Shown one piece after another: positions 1 through 9,743 of a stretch of DNA of 64,000 bases (its first letter is position 1; each line of letters starts with the position of its first letter). The position numbers were made by a program, and so were the translations under genes. Under the pieces are notes generated by a model. The model was not told the origin of the DNA. It saw only the letters and a list, made by a program, of their open reading frames with translations, and did no database searches. This stretch comes from Epichloe hybrida (Eukaryota > Ascomycota > Sordariomycetes > Hypocreales > Clavicipitaceae): assembly GCA_019022495.1 (NCBI GenBank), contig JAFEKR010000004.1, forward strand, positions 2,728,001-2,792,000, given 5' to 3'.

Positions 1-5
1 ACACC

Positions 6-1142
6 ATGAGTAGCTATCGACGCAGGGGCCTCTACGGGCGCGACTGTGACTTCAGAACCGAACTGCGAGAAAGATGGTTTGACAGACTTGGGTACTGGCA
101 GATGGAGGACATGACCACCGGGGGAATTTGGCAAACCATCGGCACCTCAACAATGCCTGTCGACCACCATCAGCAACAGCAGCAGGGCGCTGGTAGCGGC
201 GAAAATTGGGTAGACGGCTACCCAGAACGCCTCAGTAACGAGCTCTCAGTCAACTCTCACCAGACGGAATCATCGGGACTTTTAGAATTCGAAGGGGGAA
301 GCTACTTGCCATTGAGCCTTAGAAGCTTGCCACTGGTCACATATGTCCTTGTGACAGGCAGCTTGCTTCTAGCGCTGATCATAGTGTCTTTCCTGCCTCA
401 GACGAGACTCGAAGCGGGATTCGCACCGCTTCTTGTCGCAAAGCCCAATGATTCGGCCTTCTCTGCCGCCAATTTCCTCTACAGCTTCCTCCCAGCCACT
501 CTGGGCATGGTCCTCTTCCTCTTGTTTCAAAGCCCAGACAGGGCGCTGCGAATCCTACAACCGTGGGGTGATATGGGCGAAGTCGACGGTGCCCCCGCCA
601 GCAGGTCCATTCTCGCCGACTACGCAGCCTGCCTGCCCTTCCAAGTGTCATGGAAGGCCCTGCGCAACGGGCACTGGCGCGTCGCCGTCATCTCACTCAT
701 GTCCACGCTCTTCATCTTCATCCCCATCCTCGCAGGCGGTCTCTTCATGGCACTCACCGCGCCTAATCAGCAAGTCCGGATGTTCCCAAACATGCCAGTC
801 TTTGGCGTCCTCCTCGCCTTACTCGTTCTCTACGTGGGCTGCCTCTTCATTCTCATCCCGTACCGCCAGCAGTTCCGCCTCCCTCACTCCGTAGAAACAA
901 TCGCCTCTCTCATAAGCTTTTGCACCGCCAAAGACCTCTGCGAAGACGCCGCCTTTCGCTCCGTCCGCTCCCGAACCGATCTCATGGACAGACTAGGTGT
1001 CGGCCGCCAGGACCACCGCGAAGAAAGCGTCTGGTTCTTCGGCGTCTTGGCCGGCCGTGATGAGAAACGCCTCAGTGTACGGCGCATGCAACGATATACT
1101 GAGAAAATAACAATTACGAGATCTATGAATGCAATGGTGTAG
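6..1142 (+). CDS. Multi-pass membrane protein, possibly DUF3433 family; 5' end uncertain
   Basis: An open frame of 378 codons starts with an ATG at the very edge of the window, so this is probably the 3' part of a longer gene. The first ~90 residues are polar and include a short Gln run (about residues 56-60). Four hydrophobic segments follow, at about residues 109-131, 156-174, 226-250 and 264-286. Between the second and third lies a short Arg/Pro/Trp stretch (LRILQPWGDM, about 181-190). This layout resembles the fungal DUF3433 membrane proteins, whose function is unknown; that assignment is from memory of the family and tentative. The C-terminal ~80 residues are soluble and basic. It is convergent with the next gene. 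Confidence 0.6.
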   Translation: MSSYRRRGLYGRDCDFRTELRERWFDRLGYWQMEDMTTGGIWQTIGTSTMPVDHHQQQQQGAGSGENWVDGYPERLSNELSVNSHQTESSGLLEFEGGSYLPLSLRSLPLVTYVLVTGSLLLALIIVSFLPQTRLEAGFAPLLVAKPNDSAFSAANFLYSFLPATLGMVLFLLFQSPDRALRILQPWGDMGEVDGAPASRSILADYAACLPFQVSWKALRNGHWRVAVISLMSTLFIFIPILAGGLFMALTAPNQQVRMFPNMPVFGVLLALLVLYVGCLFILIPYRQQFRLPHSVETIASLISFCTAKDLCEDAAFRSVRSRTDLMDRLGVGRQDHREESVWFFGVLAGRDEKRLSVRRMQRYTEKITITRSMNAMV

Positions 1143-2352
1143 TCACCGAAAAAAAAAAGTTCTTCTTCCCAACATGTACGCGGGTCCGCCAATGAAAAGC
1201 TCATTCAACTTACGGAGCATTTTGGGTCAAGTTTCTGTGATTCACGCGGCGACCATCTATGCGATATGCATGGCATTGGAGTTTGGTGTTGGGGAATATC
1301 GTTCGTATGTTTTGCCCCCGATTTTGGTGGTTCTCCTGCACATAATTTGTCTTGGCATTTCCTGTTCTTCGTTTGCAGTTGGCGGTTCGTCATGGATGGT
1401 GTTACATCATGTGGTGTCTTGCTTGTTTAATTGACTGGAATGTTTTGATGCAGCTACATAGGTGGTTATAGACGAGTGGGTGGGTGTAAGTAGACATGGT
1501 TGTGCAATGTGGATGGAGTCTGGACACACCCAACCGGAGAGACGGAGACGTCTGACTCCTTCTGGGCCCAAGCAGGTTTTGATAATTGCTGAGTGCCCGC
1601 GAAACATATTATATAGAGCTTCGTATATACTGCATTTTTACAAAAGCAATTTGGCGAGAGAGCAAGGTTTCTTTCTTCTTCCCCGGCCGTTGAAACAGAA
1701 GGAAAATGAAGAATTCATTTTAATCTTGACCACCACGTTATACTTGACCACATTAGTCCGTATTCTCTACAGCACGCGGATCACAAAAAAAATAGGGACT
1801 GGTCGTGCAGTACAATCAGCAGCGCCTGAGGCGCAGCTTTATCTTGCATTAACTTATTCAAGCCAAATCCGCCTGTCCTGTCCCGTCCCTGTCCTGCCCT
1901 GTTATGGCTCGCCTTCTCATACCAGCTCCTCTGTGGAATGCACCTCTCCACCCACCACGCCTTGCATTGTCATAGCAACTCGTAGGCTATTTTGTTTTCC
2001 CTCCCAGCCATCCCAGTAGTAAGCGCATTCGTAAGCATGTCCGTTGTCCATGCTGCGCCGCTGGTTCCAGTTTAAGTTTTGGGGGGGGGGGGGGGGAATC
2101 AAGACAAAAATTGCCCCGTTGTCCCAAGACCCTGTTGTTCCCGCCGCTCGCTGAAATGGCACGCCCGTCGTAAAAAAGATTGAAAAAGATTGGGAATCAT
2201 GTAGAGAAGAAACAACTTGAAAATATGACGTCAAGGAAATTTTCAAAGACTCCTTCGGTCTTTGCAAAGTCGCTTCGCTGTCGAAAAATGCGGTGCATAT
2301 TGTATTGTAGAAATGTAGGAGAAAAGACTTAGGGGACAAAAGGAACAAGTGA
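1143..2352. other. Intergenic region between convergent genes
   Basis: This stretch separates the plus-strand membrane-protein gene from the minus-strand gene that stops at 2353. Small open frames in it have no recognisable domain or consistent codon pattern. It carries a 16-base G tract (2081-2096) and a perfect CRE-like palindrome TGACGTCA at 2226-2233, which lies downstream of both genes and so has no obvious promoter role. Confidence 0.6.
2081..2096 (+). repeat. Poly-G tract (G16)
   Basis: Sixteen uninterrupted G residues lie between two convergent genes. Such runs are length-unstable, so the exact length may be a sequencing artefact. Confidence 0.9.
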
Positions 2353-3525
2353 TTATCGACTTCTCCGACCAATTAGTCGTCCAAAAACATCGTGTCCATG
2401 TCGTTTTGTCGGGGACAACGGCGGGCGAAGCTCATCTTCAGTGGGTGTCGGCGGTGTGGTGTTGGAGCGGTTCCTCCTGCGCTTGTGATCGCTTTCAGAG
2501 CGTCTATGATGAAAGCTGAAGAACTTTTTGCCATGGTCTTCTTCTACCTCATCGTCGGAATCGTCCTCAAAGACAGAAATGGGCTCCTGTTCAATACGGC
2601 ATGGCGACAGGGCGGCAATGGACTTGAAGTGCCTTGGTGCCCTGATCGGGGACGGTCGGATTTCAGGAGCGGGTAGATGGGTGGCGGAGTGGGATACGAC
2701 AGAGTATATGGTACATGTTGATGGCCGATTGAACAATGGTTCGTCGCAGGACTCCCTGGTGCGTTGGTAATGGGACGTCGTAGGTCGGCGACAGTTTGTA
2801 GGTGAGATGGGGCTTAGGTCGTCGTCCTTCTGAATGATGTCGTCTGACACGGCGAAGCTGACAGGCGCAAATGCAGGTTGCTGTATACATGGCGTCAACA
2901 AATTTTCAGCAGGTCGTGGAGGCCTGAGAGGTTTCTTGTCCTTCTGTGAAGACCAAGGCCTGAGTTGGCGCTTGCTGGCCGTACGTGATGGGACAGGCGG
3001 TAGTTCTCTTGTTGGAGGAGGAGCAGTAGACTTGGGGAACGCGGAGTAGGTTGCCGCCGCTTTTCTGGACTGCTGTTGGGGCGGTGGTGAGGAGGCGTCG
3101 CGCAAAGGCCATGCGAGAGGTTCTCGTCCACCTCGTCCAAGAGACTGCTTCTTTCTGCGCGGTGAGGGGATCAACGCTGGATATTGCTTGTTTGGCATCA
3201 CAATGCATTCATCCGGCTTAGACACAGATCTGGGCGGCCAGAAGCTGTCCCAAATTTCCGTCATGTGTGTGTGGTACTGGTAGTCGTCATCGAGAGAAAC
3301 TTCTGAGTCTGCACGATCTTCGATCAATCCTGGCGCTGATCCTTCCGAGTCAAGAGACTCTCTTCCACGAGAGGACGTCGTGTTCGATGAGCATCGTGAG
3401 TAGCTTCGAGATGCTTTTGGGGCCGCTGTGAAAGCGGAACTCTTGCGAGGATATGAGTAGTTGGCGACTGGATAAAACTTTGACACCAGAGCCAGATCTA
3501 CCAGGTTGCCAGAGGGTTTCTCCAT
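2353..3525 (-). CDS. Disordered Ser/Pro/Arg-rich hypothetical protein
   Basis: A single 390-codon frame starts at an ATG in a normal context and is rich in Ser, Pro and Arg throughout. No catalytic domain is recognisable. Several Pro-rich stretches (for example around residues 155-195) could be SH3-type ligands. There is an acidic patch near residue 320 (EDDSDDEVEEDH) followed by a His/Arg-rich segment, and the C-terminus is basic and ends in GRRSR. No signal peptide or membrane segment is visible. It looks like one of the many low-complexity fungal regulatory or cytoskeletal proteins, but no function can be assigned. Coding status is inferred from frame length and regular composition. Confidence 0.65.
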   Translation of the reverse strand: MEKPSGNLVDLALVSKFYPVANYSYPRKSSAFTAAPKASRSYSRCSSNTTSSRGRESLDSEGSAPGLIEDRADSEVSLDDDYQYHTHMTEIWDSFWPPRSVSKPDECIVMPNKQYPALIPSPRRKKQSLGRGGREPLAWPLRDASSPPPQQQSRKAAATYSAFPKSTAPPPTRELPPVPSRTASKRQLRPWSSQKDKKPLRPPRPAENLLTPCIQQPAFAPVSFAVSDDIIQKDDDLSPISPTNCRRPTTSHYQRTRESCDEPLFNRPSTCTIYSVVSHSATHLPAPEIRPSPIRAPRHFKSIAALSPCRIEQEPISVFEDDSDDEVEEDHGKKFFSFHHRRSESDHKRRRNRSNTTPPTPTEDELRPPLSPTKRHGHDVFGRLIGRRSR

Positions 3526-4070
3526 GGCCGGCAGCTGGAGGCAACTGTCCAGGTTTCGGTGCTGTATGGTGTTTACTCTGAATCGATGGCGAAGTTGAGT
3601 GTCCTCCCGTCTGAATTTTCCTTCTTTAGTCGAGTAAATCAGTGTCTTTAATGTAAACCAGCTTATACGAATATAAGAGTCGTGTCACAGACGTGGACAG
3701 TCGAGGTTGCAGGCGGAAACCAGGGCGACGGGTGGCTTGAAGATGGATAAATAATACAACCATGCAAAGCTTACTTACACAACCCGCCACCATTTCTCGA
3801 TAAACATTGGCAGGTGCTCATTTTTTTTCTCCAAGGTCTCACGTTTGCGCAGGTAAGACAGCCCGTGGGGCGAAACCTCCCACAGCAGTGACAGCACCAT
3901 TTTAGCGTTGATCTCGCAGGTGCAGCCGGGCATTCCTTGGGCATTCCTTCGAGGAGGGGAAGCTTGGTGCGTTCCAAGGCACAAATTCTGACCTGCTGTA
4001 TGCGCATCGATGGGAAAACAAGAGGCGCTGAGATGGCCGGGAGGCAAGACAAGCTGGGCCAGGAGTGACT

Positions 4071-4142
4071 GGTGACGATGGTGACGATGGTGACGATGGT
4101 GACGATGGTGACGATGGTGACGATGGTGACGATGGTGACGAC
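4071..4142 (+). repeat. 9-bp minisatellite, 8 copies
   Basis: Eight head-to-tail copies of GGTGACGAT are present; the last unit ends in C instead of T. The period is a multiple of three, so frames through it look open (Val-Thr-Met on one strand, Val-Thr-Ile on the other). That explains the spurious frames here. Confidence 0.95.
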
Positions 4143-4966
4143 GGTCACTTTTCTACTCATCACGTGTGCGTGTTTGTTTCTTTCCTTCCTTCCCCTCACA
4201 AAGCAGCCGGTGCGAGTTCTGGCTGGTGCTTCTAGGGCACATTGGGGCCAAGGCTTGCTTGGTATGTGGCTCTCTGCCTCGCAGCTCGATCATTGCATCA
4301 TGCCATCATGAGACCGCTGAGCTGAGGAACAACAAGCCGGCCAGCGGCGGACTCTGTCCTGCACTATGTGGTTCTTCCACCGCTTGATGACGATGAACCA
4401 GTTCATGTCGGTGGCTGCTGTGTTTGCCACATTGCAGGTCTTTGCTAGCAGTCTGTAAATACTTGGCGCAGCATCCCGAGTCCGCGTCTCTCGCCGGGGG
4501 TTTGCGTGTGAGGCTGTGGTAAAGTAGGACGAATATGACAGTTCATTTTCCATGGTAGCTGAAGCTGGATGATGCCGCCGCTGGTGCATTTTTTAAGAGA
4601 AAGACAAACGGCGTCGCCGACTAAAGGGGGGTTTCGCCTTGCACAAAACAAACGGGGCTGCACTGTATTGCATGCATGTGCATGCATGCACGCACCGGGG
4701 GTTCTTTTCTTGACGGCTGTCTGCAACTGCCGTGGCAATGGAATCGAATCGGCCGTGCAAGCAAGGCATGGCATGGCATGGCGCGAGCTGCTCGCTAACT
4801 CGCCTGTGTCCTGCCGCTCTCACGCAAATCGTAGGTCAGCAATGGGTGCGTCTTCGGACCAAACATCGCCCAGCGCAACTGGCAACTAGGGCCGCGAATG
4901 ACGCCGACGTGTCCAATCATGTGTTGCGGAAAGACTGTCGACAAATGTAGCATTCGGCATCTTCGA

Positions 4967-4994
4967 CATCCACCATCCACCATCCACCATCCAC
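4967..4994 (+). repeat. 7-bp tandem repeat, 4 copies
   Basis: Four consecutive copies of CATCCAC in intergenic DNA. Confidence 0.9.
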
Positions 4995-5670
4995 CGCATC
5001 TGTTTCCCAGCCCTGCCGCTGTCGTCGCCTAGGAGCCCATCGCCGCCGTCTCGGAACGGGAAAAAAAAATCTGAAATGCAGTGTGTCCTGGGTGCCGCCG
5101 AGATTACGGGAACACAAAAAGCTGGAGTCGGGAGCCCTCCGCGTCTGCAACTTGTGCGAATGTACCGAGTGAGACTTTGTCTGTAATGCATGGTAGGCGC
5201 CAGCAAAACCAACGAACGGCCGCTGTCCCAGAAAGTCTCTTTCGTGGCTGCAGCAACTCTTTGCGCATTCTTTTGCAGCATCGATGGAAGTTTTTTTTTT
5301 TTTTTCCATCGGCTGCTTCATCTTGACGCTCTCCCGCAATCAGGGTGTGGGTATGGGCCCTGATCTCTTGTTGATGATCGGAAGATCGGAATTTTGGAAT
5401 ACCACTGATTTCGATCGCGTCTTCATCTGATGTGCTGTCTAATTGGCTTAGCTCAGCCCTCCGCAATGCCTGTCATTGGCTAGGTGACCGCTGAAACAGT
5501 ACTCAAAAGATTGGGTGGATAATGATAGTTGTATTCTTGTCAGGGATAATTTCATCATCTTCTTCTTTTTTTTTTCTTCTCAAATCCACAAATCCACCAA
5601 CGTTTGTCGCGATGCACTATCCACTATCCAACCACGGTTTGATGTGCCGTTCAATCCCTGAATCCTCGAG

Positions 5671-7380
5671 CTACGTACCTTTCATGTTCCTGCCCCATAT
5701 CCAATAGAAGCTGATGGTCACCAAGGCCATGGCGACAGATATGGAAGTGTACACCCAAGTCATGTTGGGGTCTTTATACGTGGGACTGATTGCGACGCTC
5801 AGGGTGGCGCCCATAGCACCAGTGGTACTAAACACTGCTTGCACTACGCTCTTCATGGTGATGGGTGCCATGATAAAGGCCAACTCGTAGCCTGCAGGCG
5901 AGGCCAGGATTTCCGAAAATGCCTCGAGCGCGTAGATGGGCAGCTGTACAAAGACGCTGATTTCATTGGGGATCGCACCGCCCTCCGATGCAGCGCAGCG
6001 AAGGGGGAACTCGTAACAGGGTCCGGCATTGTATATGAGCTTCTGCACAATGGCAGCCATGGCAATGGCGAGAGCTTCAAGGGCGAATCCATAGACCAGA
6101 CGAGTGACAGCGGTTAAAGTGAAGCCAGATCGTCGAAGCCAGGGTACGATGACGCGGTCAACAATGGGCAGGAAGATGATGATGACGAGTGGGTTGGCGT
6201 TGTACATCATGTCGTTGGGCACGCCTGATGTCTGCATTTGTGCGGCTTGTGAAATGAGGTTCGTACTCATCTGGCCGCGACAAAGCCATAGCATAGGCCA
6301 GGCCGCGAGCATCATGCGGCAGGCAGCCAGAGCCATCTTGACTTGCTCGACAAAGTCGTCGTCCCAGGTGGTTGTGCGACTATGCTTCATCCGTTGATGA
6401 TGGGGTTTAGCTGCATCGAGTGAGAAGCCAGCGCGAGCACCAAGCCAAAGCACTAGCATGGCATCGGGCAGTGCCGAAGACTGCGCTGGTACGGCAACAA
6501 ATCGAGTGCATCCAAGATACAGCACGGCTGCTGACAGGCTGAGAGCGCAGGTGGGAAGCAAATACGCAGCCCAGAAGCCGACATGGAGTTCCAGCTCCGT
6601 CGTCGCCAGTCCAGCCAAGCCTCCCACGTTGATGCTCCAGTAGTACATGTTGTAGATGGACTCGATGGTACGGCCTCGATCGATCAGAACGCGCTCACCG
6701 CGCCGAGTAGTCGTTACGTTTCCATCCTGGGTGGTGTACTGGTCGCCAACAAAGGCAGCCAGAAGCCCATTGACGCCGGACATGCCCACAGCTATGAAGA
6801 CCAGCGATAGAATGAAAAGAGCGGCTGCATGATTGGTAGACGATAGTAGGCTGGATACAAGGAGCAGGATAGAGCCCATCAAATAGATGATGGAGGTGAT
6901 GCACAGCACCATGTATCGACCCAACCGTTTATCAGCCACCAAGGAAGCGCCGATCGGGGTGAGCAGCGTCATGATGAAGAAGACACTGGAAACTTGCGAT
7001 GCCTTGGCCTGGCCCCAAGCCAAGACTCCCGGGCGCAGCGGGTTGCCTCGGCCATTTTGCATGTAGTTCATGAAAGGAGCAGTCATGCCGTAGAAGGAGA
7101 AACGCTCAGCCATGGTGAGCAGCAGCACCAGCCAGACCGACAAGGGAAACCTGCCGACTACCTTGCGCAGATCCGTCGCATCCCCAGCTTTATCCTTGCC
7201 GCCATGGCCATGTGATGGCTCCTCCTTGTTCGTCGTGGAAGATGGTGTTGAACCTCCCAGGCTGGTCTCGATGGTGTCCTCGATGGTGTCCTCGATGGTG
7301 TCCTCGAGAAGGCCCAGGTCGGATTTTTTTTCGCGCCCATGGGATAGGTCTGCGCTATTCGATGTATTCGGCCGGCCCAT
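5671..7380 (-). CDS. POT/PTR2-type proton-coupled oligopeptide transporter
   Basis: This 569-residue MFS protein matches the POT family (fungal PTR2 type), which imports di- and tripeptides with protons across the plasma membrane. The motif AERFSFYG at residues 91-98 fits the family ExxERFxYYG signature in TM1, but the first Glu position is Thr89. VGDQ follows near 211, then YNMYYWSINVGG near 243-254, the second family signature. The late block around EAFSEILASPAGYELAF and APITMKSVVQA is the usual C-terminal POT pattern. The N-terminal ~70 residues are cytosolic and hydrophilic and hold an in-frame 12-bp repeat. The protein ends soon after the last membrane helix; the final codons overlap a donor-like GTACGT, so a small 3' exon is possible. 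It is divergent from the ATP-grasp gene. Confidence 0.88.
   Translation of the reverse strand: MGRPNTSNSADLSHGREKKSDLGLLEDTIEDTIEDTIETSLGGSTPSSTTNKEEPSHGHGGKDKAGDATDLRKVVGRFPLSVWLVLLLTMAERFSFYGMTAPFMNYMQNGRGNPLRPGVLAWGQAKASQVSSVFFIMTLLTPIGASLVADKRLGRYMVLCITSIIYLMGSILLLVSSLLSSTNHAAALFILSLVFIAVGMSGVNGLLAAFVGDQYTTQDGNVTTTRRGERVLIDRGRTIESIYNMYYWSINVGGLAGLATTELELHVGFWAAYLLPTCALSLSAAVLYLGCTRFVAVPAQSSALPDAMLVLWLGARAGFSLDAAKPHHQRMKHSRTTTWDDDFVEQVKMALAACRMMLAAWPMLWLCRGQMSTNLISQAAQMQTSGVPNDMMYNANPLVIIIFLPIVDRVIVPWLRRSGFTLTAVTRLVYGFALEALAIAMAAIVQKLIYNAGPCYEFPLRCAASEGGAIPNEISVFVQLPIYALEAFSEILASPAGYELAFIMAPITMKSVVQAVFSTTGAMGATLSVAISPTYKDPNMTWVYTSISVAMALVTISFYWIWGRNMKGT
7268..7303 (+). repeat. 12-bp tandem repeat inside the transporter N-terminus
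   Basis: Three exact 12-bp units (TCGATGGTGTCC on the plus strand) encode repeated EDTI residues at about 26-37 of the transporter. The period keeps the frame. Confidence 0.95.
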
Positions 7381-7673
7381 GGTCGACGGTAAATGTCAAA
7401 TGTCGGAGAATAGCGACAAAACGCCAGACAAAGGGGACTGAAGACTGGGCTGCACAGAGCACAAGATTTGTGCGTGAAGAAGGCAGAAATGAAATGAAAT
7501 TTGATGGCATGACGGGGGAGGGTGGTGCGAAGCGACTCATCAACAATGTAAGCAAGCATCCGTGTTAATATCCGTGCCGCTTTCGCTGACTGCATATTAA
7601 TAGGATTGATTACAGCTTACGTCTTAGGTCAGCCCTGCCCTGCCTGCCTACGTATGTAGTACCGAGTGAGTAG
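7381..7673. promoter_or_regulatory. Shared divergent promoter region, POT transporter / ATP-grasp gene
   Basis: Only 293 bp separate the two divergent start codons, so both promoters must lie here or overlap the neighbouring gene. An AT-rich patch (GCATATTAATAGG, near 7592) could serve a TATA-like role, but no factor-specific site is clear. The shared spacing is the main evidence for possible co-regulation. Confidence 0.5.
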
Positions 7674-9743
7674 ATGGACAGATGGACCATGGGACCGACC
7701 ATGGGACCGACCATGGTAACCATCTGCTTGCCCAGAATCGGCACCCGGGGCTTTTCGTCCTTCTACAATCAAGTCAAAGCTGCATGCAACTTGGAACTGA
7801 GCCTCTCAACGAGCAGCATCCTGATGCTGGCCAACATGGGGAATCAAGAGTGGGCATGGAAGCTCGACAGCTTGCCCTCGGAGACGAATACTCTTGTTCT
7901 CAACTTGAACTTGAGCGGCAATGACAACGACCATGGTGCTTCACGGGACTCGACGCAGGGCTCGACGCAGGGCTTGACGCAGAGCTCTGCTCCGTCCGAC
8001 ATCCTGAGCTTCCTCAACAACGTCAGTTTCGTCGCGGACCGTGGCCAGTTCAAGCTCCTCCTGCCGGTGGTATCGGGCTACGTGGCTCAGGCGGACTTCC
8101 TTGGTCGACGCATGATCGACTGCTTGGGAGTGGCCAAGGTGCAAAGCTTCGTCACTCCCGGACAACACGTCGAGGGGCGCACTGTACAAGTGTACTCGTC
8201 CATGAGTATGACTGACTTGCTTCCGTACTGCTACGGCGGTGTCATTGTCAGCGACAAGGAGGGCTCGGCCTCGGTCAATGACGACATCTCGAAACGCATC
8301 TCCTTCCCCTGGCTCTCCCCTAGCCCTGTGATTCGAAAGCGGTTGGCCGTGGTCGGTGCTGGCTCACTGTCCAAGATGGAAGGGTATGCCGTTGCCGCCC
8401 GCTCATTGAATGTTGCTCTGGTCGCCTTCGATGATGCGACGCAATGGATAGCCAGAGATGCATATTCTCACCTTCGCGAGGACTTCGTCCCGCTTGATAT
8501 GACGGTGGACGATGATATTGCCCAACGCATAGCGGCGGCGCTATCCGAATATCGAGCGCAAAGTCAACCTCTTGATGGCCTCATGACTTGCGATGAGCAC
8601 CTTCTCACCGTCATGTCTCATGTGGCGGTGCTTGCCGGCTTCGCCGCGTCTCCCCCCGAGTCTGTTGGCCTGGCGCAGAATAAGTTCAAAACTCGCCAGC
8701 TTGACACAAATGTTTACTGCCGCCTCGTCCGCTCTCCGGCCGACCTGGAGAAGCTGCTCGCCGAGGACGGCGCGCGGCTCGAGTACCCTCTTATCGTCAA
8801 GCCAGCCAGGGGATGGTCATCCGAGGGTGTCTGGAGAGTTGAAAGTGAGCAACAGCTGCGCGACAAGGTGCCAACATTATGGCGCGACGCTTTCACCGCT
8901 TGGCATGGCGTTGATGTGGTCATTGAGACGTACGTTGATGGGCCAGAAGTTGACGCAAACATGGTACTTGCCGACGGCAAAGTCGTCTTCTTCGAAACCA
9001 ATGATGACTTCCCTAGCACCGGAGACTACAACTACGACGATGAGAGTAAAGGACAAGTGGCCAACTTTGTGGAGACGTCCAACATGCTGCCGTCTGCTCT
9101 CCCCCCCAACGAGCTCGAGGCTCTGCAGCAAAGACTGCACGAGCTCGTCCTCTCTGCGGGCTTTCGAGATGGCGTGCTGCATATCGAGGCCAAGTTGCGA
9201 AACTCGAGCTGCCACTACGCCAAAAGTTCGGATCCCCATGGACTTGTCGATTTGCAGCACAAGCAATCGTCGACGACGGCACGGCCGGAAGACGTCTTCC
9301 TGATCGAGATCAACCCGCGCGCGCCGGGATGGCAAGAAGTGGAAGCCACCGCACGAGCATACGGTGTATCTTACTACACCCTCTCTGTTCTCAGCGCATT
9401 GGCAGACAAGAAGCGCGTCGTGGCTCTATCTCAGCCCTTCCTGGGCGGCGCGCAATACCATGTGCAGCTTCTCTTCGTCGCGGCCCAGCGAGGCGGCGTC
9501 TACCAGTATGGTGACGTCTGTACAGCTGTACTGGATGGTCGAGGGAGACATCTCGCCGCCCATGTAGCCAAAGGTGTCAGTCTCATGGAGAATGGTCAGG
9601 AGGTGCCTGATCCCCGGACGGGGCAGGTTTTCGGCAGCTTCATCGCCTTTTTCTTGGTCACTTCACACACGAGCCGGCGAGAGGCTATGCTTATCGGACG
9701 GGAATTGGAACAACTCGTCTGGCAGTACACGGACAATTTTTGA
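7674..9743 (+). CDS. ATP-grasp ligase (carnosine synthase / L-amino-acid ligase type)
   Basis: The protein has 689 residues. A Rossmann-like pre-ATP-grasp region (RLAVVGAGS near 223-231) precedes an ATP-grasp fold at about 325-575. The visible motifs are YPLIVKPARGWSSEGV at 371-386 (phosphate-binding loop and Lys), ETYVDGPEVDAN at 418-429, HIEAK at 503-507 and EINPRAPG at 545-552 (Mg2+ ligands Glu and Asn). Enzymes of this type activate a carboxylate as acyl-phosphate and join it to an amine, usually giving a dipeptide or an amide; the substrates cannot be read here. The N-terminal ~110 residues are variable and hold two in-frame 12-bp repeats, so the true start may be a later ATG. Residues 15-30 are basic and could be a targeting sequence (inference). 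It is divergent from the peptide transporter. Confidence 0.85.
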   Translation: MDRWTMGPTMGPTMVTICLPRIGTRGFSSFYNQVKAACNLELSLSTSSILMLANMGNQEWAWKLDSLPSETNTLVLNLNLSGNDNDHGASRDSTQGSTQGLTQSSAPSDILSFLNNVSFVADRGQFKLLLPVVSGYVAQADFLGRRMIDCLGVAKVQSFVTPGQHVEGRTVQVYSSMSMTDLLPYCYGGVIVSDKEGSASVNDDISKRISFPWLSPSPVIRKRLAVVGAGSLSKMEGYAVAARSLNVALVAFDDATQWIARDAYSHLREDFVPLDMTVDDDIAQRIAAALSEYRAQSQPLDGLMTCDEHLLTVMSHVAVLAGFAASPPESVGLAQNKFKTRQLDTNVYCRLVRSPADLEKLLAEDGARLEYPLIVKPARGWSSEGVWRVESEQQLRDKVPTLWRDAFTAWHGVDVVIETYVDGPEVDANMVLADGKVVFFETNDDFPSTGDYNYDDESKGQVANFVETSNMLPSALPPNELEALQQRLHELVLSAGFRDGVLHIEAKLRNSSCHYAKSSDPHGLVDLQHKQSSTTARPEDVFLIEINPRAPGWQEVEATARAYGVSYYTLSVLSALADKKRVVALSQPFLGGAQYHVQLLFVAAQRGGVYQYGDVCTAVLDGRGRHLAAHVAKGVSLMENGQEVPDPRTGQVFGSFIAFFLVTSHTSRREAMLIGRELEQLVWQYTDNF
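7686..7716 (+). repeat. 12-bp tandem repeat at the ATP-grasp start
   Basis: Two and a half units of ACCATGGGACCG encode repeated TMGP residues at the N-terminus. Each unit adds another in-frame ATG, which makes the start codon ambiguous. Confidence 0.9.
7947..7982 (+). repeat. 12-bp tandem repeat in the ATP-grasp N-terminal region
   Basis: Three near-identical 12-bp units (GGCTCGACGCAG type) encode an STQG-like repeat at about residues 92-103, outside the conserved fold. Confidence 0.9.

Larger units (their letters stand above)
3526..5670. other. Intergenic region with simple repeats
   Basis: About 2.1 kb lie between two minus-strand genes. The open frames are short and overlap on both strands; the longest ones cross tandem repeats and have repeat-driven translations. 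Visible contents are a 9-bp minisatellite (4071-4142), a TGCATGCA-type palindromic run near 4669-4690, four copies of a 7-bp unit (4967-4994) and a T15 tract (5291-5305). No gene is supported. Confidence 0.55.

Noticed and set aside
1129..2019. Possible small genes of 101 and 185 codons
   Set aside because: Low-complexity translations, no recognisable domain, in a region between convergent genes.
3771..4311. Open frames on both strands with repeated Val-Thr-Ile or Val-Thr-Met
   Set aside because: They exist only because an 8-copy 9-bp repeat keeps every frame open; no domain outside the repeat.
4293..5466. Many overlapping 60-140 codon frames
   Set aside because: They overlap on both strands with no consistent coding signal and cross simple repeats.
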